Shown: positions 20,991 to 31,676 of the stretch, piece after piece
How positions within the stretch are numbered: the stretch's first letter is position 1
How the letters are laid out: each line of letters begins with the position of its first letter
DNA from: Euryodendron excelsum
Lineage: Eukaryota > Streptophyta > Magnoliopsida > Ericales > Pentaphylacaceae
Reading direction: 5' to 3'
Assembly: GCA_033060915.1 (NCBI GenBank)
Contig: CM065379.1
Span: 23,439,318 to 23,503,317, forward strand
DNA: 64,000 nucleotides
The notes under the pieces: generated by a model
The model's database searches: none
What the model saw: the letters and a program-made list of their open reading frames with translations, nothing else
Told to the model about the DNA's origin: nothing
Translations under genes and position numbers: made by a program

Positions 20991-23165
20991 GGTGTGAATC
21001 TCCCTGTAAGAATTCTCGAGTAAGAAAATCTAGAAGTGAATTATCAGTGCCTTTAATGTAAGCGATTTTAAAATCAAAAACAGAAAGAATAGCTTGCCAT
21101 CTAGCAAAGATTTGCTTAGAAGCGATATTTTCTACATCTTTAAAAATAATATTTTTGGCAGCTTGACAATCAATACGAAGTAAAAATTCTTGATTTAACA
21201 AATCACTTTGAAATTTGGAAATACATAAAACAATTGCTAATAATTCCTTTTTAATAGTGCTATAATTCTTTTGAGTAGGATTCCAGGTACCCGAGGTAAA
21301 CCTAACTAATTGTTCTTTATTATTGAGGACTTGTTTAAGAATACCACCATAACCTATATCAGAGGCATCTGTTTCAACTATTTTGAAAGCAGTAGGATTG
21401 GCTAGGGTGAGACAAGGCAGGGTTTGAACGTATTGCTTAAGGGTTTGAACGGTCTTAGTATGTTCATTAGACCAAGCAGGAGGGTCTTTCTTAAGACGTT
21501 GCCTGAGAGGAGCAGCAATTTGACTTAAATTGGGATAAAAGTCAGAGACATAATTGAGACTTCCTAAAAACCTTTGCAATTGATTTTTATCTTTAATTTC
21601 ATCAGGAAATTTATTAGCAAATTGGATAGATCTTTCAATAGGGGTAATTGTACCTTGATAAATATAATGTCCTAAGAACCTGACACGAGTTTGAAATAAA
21701 CTAATTTTCTTTGCAGAAAGAACTAAACCAGTGTGTTTAACAATTTTGAAGAATTGTTCAAGATGTGTCCAGTGTTGAATAATAGAATTAGAAAAAATCA
21801 AAACATCATCAATATAAACAATTGTGAATTGAGAATGGGGATTGAAAATATCATTCATAATTTTTTGAAATTCAGAAGGAGCATTTTTTAAACCGAATGG
21901 CATTACATTCCATTCATAATGTCCAAAAGGTAAAGTAAATGCAGTTTTATATCGATCTTGTTCAGCTAATTGAATTTGCCAAAAACCAGACTTCATATCA
22001 AATTTTGAGAAGATTTTTGCATGACAGAGACGTTGAAGAAGATCTTTTTTATTGGGAATAGGATACCGAATCCATTGAAGAGCATCATTTAGAGGTTTAT
22101 AATTAATTACTAAACGGGGAGCACCTCGTTCAATCTCAGCATTTTTATAAACATAAAAGGCAGCACAACTCCATGGAGATCTACTAGGGCGAATTAATTT
22201 TTTATCAAGTAAATCTTGAATTTCTTTTTTACAATATTCAAAAAGTTCATGGTTCATTTGGATTGGACGAGCTTTGGTAGGAATTTTGGCATCAGAAAAA
22301 TCAGAAGCATAAGGTAAAGTAACAACATGTTTGTGCCTAGACCAGAAAGCATTGGGTACATCAGAACAAACTTCTTGTTGTAATTTGGTTAAAAATTTAC
22401 CGATGGCTAATTGTAAAGTACCATTTTGTAAGCTACGTTCAATTTGAGTATTAATTTTTTCTTCTTTTAAAAATAATAAGTGTTTTTCTTTTCGAATGAT
22501 AAGATTGAGAGTTTTATGGGAAATAGCAAAATTTTTTTAAAGTATTGAGATCTTTGGTACGAGGAGGACTTACAAAGGGGAAAATAATTTGATTATTATT
22601 AAGAGTAGTAGTGATACCTTTAGTAGTAACTTGAAAGGGTTGTAGAAGACTAAGGAAAGGAGTCCCTAATATAACTTCTCTGGAAAGGTTTTTGACAAGG
22701 ACAAAAGGAGTTTTGATACATACATTATTATTGCAAATATGAGCAGTAGAAAGTTTATATTGTATTTGGAGTGGAGTTCCACTAGCAGCAGAGAGACGTT
22801 CACGTGTTTTTTTCAAAATATTTAGTAGGGATCAAACCTTCTTGAATACAATTAAGATCTGCACCAGAGTCAAAAAGGGCAATAGTGTCAAATCTAAATT
22901 CTTGATTAACAACAATAGTAATTTTGACATTCCATTTTTGATAAGAGATTTGGGAAAGTAAGAAAATATCTGTAGGATTGGAAATATTAGGCTGGCTAGA
23001 AGAAGAGGAAGAGTGTTGAAGTAATAACACTTGATTCTTAAGATTATCAAGATCAATTTTGGAAATATTATGTTCAAGTTTTAAATCACGTAATTCTTTC
23101 TTCACAGAGTTGATTTCAGTTTGTAAGTCTTGAATAGTTATAGGGGAAGAATTTATTTTTGACAA
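20980..23165 (-). pseudogene. Pararetrovirus pol, left arm: protease, reverse transcriptase, RNase H (frameshifted)
   Basis: From right to left: a coiled-coil linker (about 23150-22990), an aspartic protease with LFDSGADLNCIQ (about 22890-22850) and ILGTPFL (about 22670), then the RT. The RT has NYKPLND, SKFDMKSGFWQIQLAE, PFGLKNAPSEFQ and the intact active site YIDDV (about 21815). RNase H has ETDASDIGYGG and TIKKELLAIV. No integrase follows, and the block order and motifs are those of Caulimoviridae. One-base shifts in runs of A break the frame near 22808 and 22535. The RT-RNase H part (22257-20980) is a 425-codon open frame without defects. Confidence 0.85.
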
Positions 23166-25422
23166 ATCTATTTTAATTCGTGATTTTAATTCTCCCCAAA
23201 ATATACAAAAGAAGAATTGGTTTTTAAAAACCTTTGATGAAATTGCTCGCCTTCCTATACGTGAAGAATATTATCAGTTTGTTCAAAATAACAAAATTTA
23301 TTTAAGTTTCTTTGATTGGTTTGAATATTATTCTAATTATTTTGACCAACTTAATGTTATTACCACAACTGAAAACCAATGGGTTACTTCCAACGATATT
23401 ATTAAACCTTCTATTCATCCCCCTCTAGAAGAAATTCATATTCAACACCGATCTAGTATTATTACTGCTTCCCCTTTCAAACTTAAGCCTGATACTTCAC
23501 CTCCTAATGCCAAAGATATTTCTAATATTTTACAACAAAATAATTTTACAAATCAAACACTTAAAACTATAGGTGACCAATTAACTCGTGTAGAAAACTT
23601 TATCAGCAAAGATCAAGTCACTACACTCACCACTACTGAAACCCCTCTATTTACACCACATGAAGTCCCTTCACATCTTCAAAATGAATTAAGTAATCAA
23701 GACTTTTCTTCTCAAATTGATCATAAACTTGCACAACTTGATCATGTCCTCCGTGTTGTCACTGCACCTGACACACCTCCATCTACTTCTAAAACTCTTA
23801 ATACTTTATCTCAACCAACCCTTTCTGAAGTTGAAGAGATTGAACAAACCATGAATGATTCCCAACCTTTAGAACTTAATGCTACCCAGAATAAAAAACA
23901 AAAATGGAAATTTCAAAACCGCTATGAATCCAATAACACTAAAAATTATTATCCTCGTCCTACTCTTCCTGATATGCAATATGAAGAACGAAATCAATTC
24001 ACTCAAGCTGCTTATCATGGTGGTACCATTTATGAATGGAATTTTGATGGTATGACTGAATATCATATTCTTAACAAACTCCAAGAAATGACAATGGTTG
24101 CTTTAGCTTACAAAACTAAACAAAAATCTTCTGATTTTGCTGTTGCTCAAGCTTTAGTTGCTGGTTTTACTGGTCATCTTAAAGGAGGATGGTGGGATCA
24201 TTTTCTCACCTCTAGTGAACGTACTCAAATCCTTACTGCAATCAAAACTGATTCAAATGGTACACCCATCAAAACTGAAGACAATCAAACAATTGAGGAT
24301 GCAGTTAGTACCCTTATCTTTTCCATTTCTAGGCACTTCTTAGGACGTCCTTCCAAAGTCCAAGCTGTTACCTCTGAAATCCTCAATAATCTTAGATGTC
24401 CAAAACTTCAAGATTTCCGTTGGTATAAAGATGTTTTCTTAACTAAAGTTATGTTACGTGATGATTGCCGTCAAACACATTGGAAAGAAAAATTTTTAGA
24501 TGGTCTTCCCAAACTATTTTCTCAAAAAGTCAAAGACAAACTCAAAGAAAACAACAATGGCGTTGTCCCTTATGAACAACTTACTTATGGAGACTTAATT
24601 AATGCCATCCAAACCCAAGGTCTTGAACTTTGTACCAACTTCAAACTTAACCAACAATTACAAAAGGATTTAGCCACTTCCAAACGTGAATTAGGTACGT
24701 TTTGCCAACAATTTGGATTTGAAAATACCACACAAATCATACCCCCTTCCCGACGTAAACCTCGCACTACTTCTGCACGACGATTCTTTCGAAAACCCAA
24801 ACCAAGTTCAAATGTTTTTTACCAGAAACCCCATGCACAACCTCCTGTTAAAACTTCTCCATCTAAACCTAAACACGTTTCTAAACACACCAGAAAAGTC
24901 CCCACATGTTACAAATGTGGTAAAATTGGCCATTATAAAAATCAGTGTCGAATGAATCAAAAAATTAATTCCTTAGATATTGATGAAACACTTAAACAAC
25001 AACTTATGCATTTATTCTTAAACTCTGATGCTTCTGATAATCCTTCCCTCTCTGACGATGCATTACAAATAGATGAAATTGTATCCCAATCTTCTTCTGA
25101 CGAAGACAAATCTCATACTTCTTCTTCTTCCCCTGAACCTGACCAAATTATAAAAACCAATTGTCAATGTCCGACCACACATACTATTAATGTTATTACA
25201 AAAGAACAAGAATTACTTCTTGATGTTATAGATAAAATTTCTGATCCTCAAGTTAAAAAGGATTATTTACTCCAACTTAAACAAAGTTTAACTTCTGCTG
25301 ACAAACCTACCCAAGATATTTCATTATTAAATAACCCTTACAATCTTAATGATATTCTCAAAAGATTTGATCAAACTTCTAAGTCTTCCCCTATAACTAT
25401 TCAAGATCCACGTTCTTTATAA
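23161..25422 (+). pseudogene. Pararetrovirus movement-protein end and coat/zinc-knuckle region, right arm
   Basis: One open frame runs from about 23161 to the stop at 25420. The first ATG is at 23851, but the family pattern starts upstream, so the N-terminus was lost at the palindrome centre. The start (RDFNSPQN, KNWFLKTFDEIARLP, FFDWFEYY) resembles the end of a caulimovirid movement protein. Then come a coiled-coil linker, the coat block (YEWNFDGMTEYHILNKLQ, VAGFTGHLKGGWWDHFL, FRWYKDVFLTKVMLRDDC), an Arg/Lys-rich stretch and a zinc knuckle CYKCGKIGHYKNQC (about 24908-24949). An acidic Ser-rich tail follows. It is open over 750 codons. Confidence 0.75.
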
Positions 25423-26513
25423 TGGATTCGGTATCCTATTCCCAATAAAAAAGATCTTCTTCAACGTCTCTGTCATGCAAAAATCTTCTCAAAATTTGAT
25501 ATGAAGTCTGGTTTTTGGCAAATTCAATTAGCTGAATAAGATCGATATAAAACTGCATTTACTTTACCTTTTGGACATTATGAATGGAATGTAATGCCAT
25601 TCGGTTTAAAAAATGCTCATTCTGAATTTCAAATAATTATGAATGATATTTTCAATCCCCATTCTCAATTCACAATTGTTTATATTGATGATATTTTGAT
25701 TTTTTCTAATTCTATTATTCAACACTGGACACATCTTGAACAATTCTTCAAAATTGTTAAACACACTGGTTTAGTTCTTTCTGCAAAGAAAATTAGTTTA
25801 TTTCAAACTCGTGTCAGGTTCTTAGGACATTATATTTATCAAGGTACAATTACCCCTATTGAAAGATCTATCCAATTTGCTAATAAATTTCCTGATGAAA
25901 TTAAAGATAAAAATCAATTGGCTGGCAAAGGGTTTTTAGGAAGTCTCAATTATGTCTCTGACTTTTATCCCAATTTAAGTCAAATTGCTGCTCCTCTCAG
26001 GCAACGTCTTAAGAAAGACCCTCCTGCTTGGTCTAATGAACATACTAAGACCGTTCAAACCCTTAAGCAATACGTTCAAACCCTGCCTTGTCTCACCCTA
26101 GCCAATCCTACTGCTTTCAAAATAGTTGAAACAGATGCCTCTGATATAGGTTATGGTGGTATTCTTAAACAAGTCCTCAATAACAAAGAACAATTAGTTA
26201 GGTTTACCTCGGGTACCTGGAATCCTACTCAAAAGAATTATAGCACTATTAAAAAGGAATTATTAGCAATTGTTTTATGTATTTCCAAATTTCAAAGTGA
26301 TTTGTTAAATCAAGAATTTTTACTTCGTATTGATTGTCAAGCTGCCAAAAATATTATTTTTAAAGATGTAGAAAATATCGCTTCTAAGCAAATCTTTGCT
26401 AGATGGCAAGCTATTCTTTCTGTTTTTTTGATTTTAAAATCGCTTACATTAAAGGCACTGATAATTCACTTCTAGATTTTCTTACTCGAGAATTCTTACA
26501 GGGAGATTCACAC
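25423..26513 (+). pseudogene. Pararetrovirus RT-RNase H, right arm (N-terminally deleted, broken)
   Basis: Joined in frame to the preceding ORF but behind a stop (25420-25422) created by about 12-15 bases of filler at a deletion junction. The homologue of 22080-23135 (protease and RT start) is missing. Further defects against the left arm: a nonsense codon at 25537 (Gln to stop), a 6-base net insertion near 25920, and T5 to T7 near 26425, which shifts the frame before the end. The active-site motif YIDDI is kept. Confidence 0.8.
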
Positions 26514-26514
26514 C

Positions 26515-27867
26515 ATGCCTCCTAAACCCAGTCGAGATCCCGGCAAAGCCGCTGCTCAAACCCAACCCAAAACCAAAGCTTCTTATGCCATGAAACCAAT
26601 TCCTCTCCAAACACTTCCTCCCATGTCTCCCAGTGATTGGTATAACCAAACACTTATTGACCAAACTCAACAATTATCTCAAACTTATGCTCAAACTACC
26701 GCCATTCCCCAACAACAACAAGTGGTGGCTCCTTGCCCCTCTACTGCTTCTTCTGTGGTGGCTTCTCGCCCCACTTCTTCTTCTTCTTCTTCTTCTGTGG
26801 TGGCTAATAACCCCATAGTCAAATCTAAATATTTTCTCAAAACTCAATGCGAACAAACTATTGTTCTTTTGGAAAATCAAACATGGAATGAGGATCCATT
26901 TCAAATTCCTCCTAGAGTGTTTGCCCCGAACACACACTTTCTCCAAATCTCCCCTTTACATACCCAACAATTTTATGAATTTATCCTCATTGAAACTGAT
27001 TCCATTTCCCTAAAAAATCATTATAATCCTGATCAAACCCACATTGCCTATTCTACTGTCTACATTAACCAAATTTTAACCCAAGAACAATGGGGGCCTC
27101 ATCCTCTCCGTCCTCGCCGTTTTTCTGAAGTTTTCAACCCTCCTACTTTCAATTATTATGATTACCAGCAAGCCTGGTTCAATACTTTCTTTTTTCAAAA
27201 TCCCAAATTTAGTCACTCTTGGATGTTTACCTTCAAAAAGGACTTTCCTTTCATTTTTCCAAATTGGTTCTTTTCCTGGTGGACTCACTTTGGGTCCGTA
27301 CCTCAAATTTTTTTCCTCCATCTATCCATGAAGCATTCCTTCTTTATCAAACCCAATTCAAACCTGATCGGGCTTTATCCAAATTCCCTTGCATTTTACC
27401 CTTTATGATTCAATTTTCTATTCCATGGATTTGTGCTTGGAACTATACCATCATTTCTCAAAATTCCTTTTCCTATCTTGCCCGAAGCTTTCAGGTCAAA
27501 TGGTGGGATAATTGGCCGGGCCGCCCAAACTGTCACCTCTCAAACAGTCCACAAATTCTTCCAACAACACCCAGCCATTGCTATGGCATCTGATCCCCAA
27601 TTTCTCCTCAATCGTAGCCAATTAATTCCTCAATTAGCTGCAGCCAAATCCAAGAAGGAACTTCGCCAACACTTGCTTGAAACCTTATCATCTCTCTCTG
27701 ATAGCGATGATGAAGCTTCTCCATCCAATCCGGATCAAGATTCTCAAGTATCTTCTACAGATCTTGCCCAAGATAATGAAGATGACTGTTTTGGCATTTT
27801 CACTCCAGTCAAAACTCGCTCCAAAAGTCGACAGGAAGTGATCAAAGCAAGACAGACACCCCACTGA
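26515..27867 (+). pseudogene. Pararetrovirus downstream ORF, right arm (two compensating frameshifts)
   Basis: Same protein as the left-arm ORF at 19644-20990. Here the Trp codon that is a stop in the left arm is intact. A run of T is two bases longer near 27310 and a G is added near 27518. Together they restore the frame, but about 70 codons between them are misread and include a stop at 27406-27408. A TCT run in the Ser stretch is one codon longer than in the left arm. Confidence 0.65.
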
Positions 27868-28568
27868 TCAAGCCATCAACTTTCGGCGCTCTTCCGACAA
27901 ATTTCAGCAAAATCAACACTGCTACAGTACAAATTTCAGCAAAAGTCAACACTGCTACAGTAAAAGCGACTTTTACTGTTCACTATTCACTATTCACAAG
28001 AGACAAACGACTTTCGGCCACCGACAGTTCCTGTTTCAACAGTTCCGGTTTGGCAACCGACAAACCGTCACTATTTCAACAGTTCCAGTTTTCTTTTTTT
28101 TGTCTATTTAAGCACTGACTCTCCCATTTGGAGAGCAGGCCAAGTTTTGAGTCCAACCTCTGTCTCTCTCTCTCTAGAATTCTTCTGTAATCAAGATCTC
28201 AAGTTCAAGTATCAGTGATTTCCAGATATTACCTGGTAATCTTCAAATGTTTATGTAATTTTCGATTTGTTTATGTAATTTTATTTTCAATCTTCAATTT
28301 CAATTTCAAGATTCAATGCTGCAAAATCTAGTATTAATAATTATCTGCTTGATCATCATCTTCTTTTATTTTATGATTATACCGCCTTATTGGCTGGTTT
28401 TAATTGCTTTCATTATTTATTATTTGTTATAAGCCGCAAACAACGTCTGGTTGACCCTCTGGGCGTGCCTATAAATCGTTGAGGCTTACTAATCATCTTC
28501 TTTTGTTTTATGATTATACCGCCTTATTGGCCGGTTTTAATTGCTTTCACTACCTGGGTTAGTAATGG
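27868..28568 (+). promoter_or_regulatory. Pararetrovirus intergenic/promoter-leader region, right arm
   Basis: Contains two copies of AACACTGCTACAGTA near 27915 and 27948, a TATTTAA box at 28105-28111, a CT-rich stretch after it, and a leader with a 58-bp direct repeat (28355-28412 and 28493-28550, 138 bp apart). It would fire outward into CACTA sequence. Mirror of 18943-19643. Confidence 0.6.
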
Positions 28569-28905
28569 ACAGCCAAGCGACGGCATGGGGCACCATTTGC
28601 GACGGCACAACCCCGGTCACAAATACTAGTCGCCTAAGTAAAAGTATTTGCGCCCGCTGATATGCCGACGGTAATAATTTATTAGCGACGGTTCAATGCC
28701 GTCGCAAATAGCAACATTTGAAATCAGCAAAAAAGTTTTAGCGACAGCAAACCCCGCTGCAAAAAGCCGATTCATATACAACATAGCAGCCACATTTGAT
28801 ACTTTTTGTGACGGTTTGTACCCGTCGCAATTACCTTGTAAAAAGATTCCACCCAGCAACATTTGGTACTTTTTGCGACGGTTTTGCACCTGTCGCTAAT
28901 ACCTT
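28569..28905. repeat. CACTA subterminal repeats, left block (second half)
   Basis: At least six hairpin-like units of TTTGCGACGG...CCGTCGCAAA with degenerate centres. This is the continuation of the block at 18836-18942. Confidence 0.8.
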
Positions 28906-29845
28906 GTAAAAAAAAAATCCGCCCATAAATAATGAATAAATTTGTAGCTTTCTTCTTTAACCTAATGAAATGTACAATTAACATTATACAAATAAAAAAA
29001 CCATTATACTAATGACAAGATTCATTCGTTCATTCATTCATATCCAAATATTTATAAATATGTCTAATAAAATAAACTAGCACATATTTTACACATTGTC
29101 ACCGAACAAACATTATCTCTCATTACAATTCATAAAATATAAAATTACATATAGTGCCTCGCAAAATAATATTACAAATTCATAATCCATAGACAAAAAA
29201 GAGAGTTTTAAGTCGATCACAAAATATGCTGATAAACAAACACCAATGATCGATTTATTCCTTGCGAATAACCTGAAAAGAAAAAAATATAAATATTAGA
29301 TAAAATAATGAACATATAAAAAAACAATGGACATTTATCACGTAAAATCACTTGACATGAGATATGATAGAACTATATTTTTGGTTTAGGACCACCAAAA
29401 ATCCTAAACTAAGTCTAAGTTTGCATTCAAAATAGAGAAAAATTAGTGAATCTATTGAATTTCCAACTAAAGAAATATAATCAAAACATGAACTTAAACT
29501 GAACATTTTGTTTTTCTTCTTTTCAGTATTCAACTAAATAAGAATGAAACTATTGTGTCTATACATTAAGTGATGAAATTTTACCTCATCTAGATTCATC
29601 ACAACAACATGTAACTCAAGAAAATCTAATCATTTCAATATCTATCTATCAATCATGATGAGGCAAAGCAGTCTAAATAAGAAAATTGTTTGAAATAATA
29701 AAAAGAAGGCTTTAAAAGCACCATACAAAATTTCCAAGTGATAGGTAACCATAACAAAGCCAAATCTAATCTTATGCATTTCTTATGGTCTAGCGTAGGA
29801 TCAATAAAAACCAAAGATCGATCTATTGTTTTTCTTAAAAAGTTC
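28906..29845. other. CACTA interior, mostly unassigned
   Basis: AT-rich. On the minus strand a polypyrimidine-CAG splice-acceptor-like site at 29273 precedes a short open end (VIRKE-stop). No gene can be named. Confidence 0.35.
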
Positions 29846-29850
29846 GTTTC

Positions 29851-30915
29851 TACACGTCACTCGTGTCTAGATTTTCCTACGTGTCAAGTTTGGCGGACTT
29901 TGGAGCCCGTTTCGAGATTTTAGTACCTAAACGGTTCGGAAAATATTTTTTTTTTAAGTTAAGTGGAAAAACTTCACAACTCCCACCCTGGGAGCTCAGC
30001 GACCGTGCCGATTGTTCCTACACGTCACTTGTGTCTAGACCTTCGTACGTGTCAAGTTTGACGGACTTCGGAGCTCGTTTCGGGATATTAGTACATAAAC
30101 AGCTCGGAAAACATTAATTTTTTTTTTAAGTTAAGTGGAAAAAATTCAAAACTCCCACCCTAAGAGTCCGGTGACTGTGCCGATTGTTCCTACATGTCAC
30201 TCTTGTCTAGACCTTCCTATGTGCCAAGTTTGACAGACTCCGGAGCCCATTGTGAAATTTTAGTACCCAAATGGCACGGAAAACATTATTTTCTTTTAAA
30301 AGTTAAGTGTAAAAAATTCACAACTCTCACCCAGGGAGTTTGGCGACCGTGCCGTTTGTTTCTACACGTCACTCGTGCCTAGACCTTCGCATATGTCAAG
30401 TTTGATGGATTTTGGAGCCTGTTTCGGGATTTTAATACCTAAACGGCTCGGAAAACATTGTTTTTTTTTTTTTTTTTAAGTTAAGTGGAAAAACTTCACA
30501 ACTCCACCTCGGGAGTCTAGAGACCATGCCGATTGTTCCTACACGTCACTCGTGTCTAGACCTTCCTACGTGCCAAGTTTGACGGATTTCGGAGCCCGTT
30601 TTGGGATTTTGGTACCCAAACGGCATGGAAAACATTATTTTCTTTTAAAAGTTAAATGTAAAAAATTCACAACTCTCACCCCGGGAGTCCAGCAACCGTG
30701 CTGATTGTTCCTACACGTCACTTGTGTTTAGAGCTTCCTACGTGCCAAGTTTGATGGCCTTTGAAGCCCGTTTTGGGACTTTAGTACCCAAACGGCATGG
30801 AAAACATTATTTTCTTTTAACATTTAAGTGTAAAAAATTCATAACTCTCACCCCGGGAGTCCGGCGACCGTGCCGATTGTTCCTACACGCCACTCATGTC
30901 TTAGATCTTCCCACG
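29851..30915. repeat. Tandem satellite, about 172-bp unit, six copies plus a partial one
   Basis: The landmark TACACGTCAC (or a one-base variant) occurs at 29851, 30019, 30191, 30363, 30540, 30712 and 30884, i.e. periods of 168, 172, 172, 177, 172 and 172. Each unit has a GC-rich half (CGTGTCTAGACCTTC, GTTTCGGGATTTTAGTACC) and a poly-T/A half of variable length, which explains the length differences. Confidence 0.9.
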
Positions 30916-31676
30916 AATCAAACGTGCACTAAGAGATCAATAACACTCAACTGAAAATAAAGTTTGACCACCTGTCGAATATAAAGTTGGACTAGAATCA
31001 ATTCAAGTTTCTAGACAACCATAGCCAACACAAGTTACTAATACAGTCCCTAACAATTGCAGGATGGATGGGTTCAAGAATTCTGATAACTTCAAAAGTT
31101 ACAACTCCCCTAGATTTGAGTCGTTTTGACTGCTACCTAATTCATCAAAGTAAGGCTAAGATGAGAAAACAAATCTTTTAAATGTCACCTTCACATAAAT
31201 TTTGTCTAAACATAAATTCATTTGCGTCTTTTGTTCATCTTGCTATTCAGGAAGCAAGTATCTCAATTATACCTAGGTTTTGAGGTTACTAGTATTTTGA
31301 TGCACAATCTCAAAACGTCAACTCCATAATTTAAACAGAATTTGCTATTAAAGTGGTGAAGTTACCAGGAAAGCACAGAAAGAACTAGACAATGAAAGCA
31401 CTAATTTTTCTCTTCTTTTAGCTAAAAAGAAAACTGAAGGCAGGATTCTAATTTCTAACCTTGTGTTTTGAAAGTGTGGAGAAGATCCCATATAGTTTTA
31501 CATTTTCATACTTTTTCAATACACCAATGCCCACAACCATATAAAAAAAAGAAAAAGAAGAATGCATATTAGGTTCAAAAGAGTTGCAACTAATAGTTCA
31601 ATACAAGTATGCAATGTAATTAGAAATATAATTACAAAATAGAGATCTAAAAAAACTGATTAATGAGAGAACATAC

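Larger units (their letters stand above)
18943..28568. repeat. Large imperfect palindrome: two inverted endogenous pararetrovirus copies
   Basis: The outer ends are exact mirror images: CCATTACTAACCCAGG at 18943 and CCTGGGTTAGTAATGG at 28568. The left arm (18943 to about 23160) is coded on the minus strand and the right arm (about 23160-28568) on the plus strand, head to head with coding running outward. The arms are nearly identical where they overlap (differences mainly in homopolymers). The right arm lacks about 1.06 kb of the left arm's protease and RT start. The left arm lacks the right arm's 2.2 kb of movement/coat region. No target duplication is visible. The Caulimoviridae encode no integrase and enter plant DNA by end joining, which fits. 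Confidence 0.85.

Noticed and set aside
18943..28568. Reading the inverted viral pair as an LTR retrotransposon
   Set aside because: No integrase, the terminal copies are inverted rather than direct, no target duplication is seen, and RT motifs and gene order are caulimovirid.
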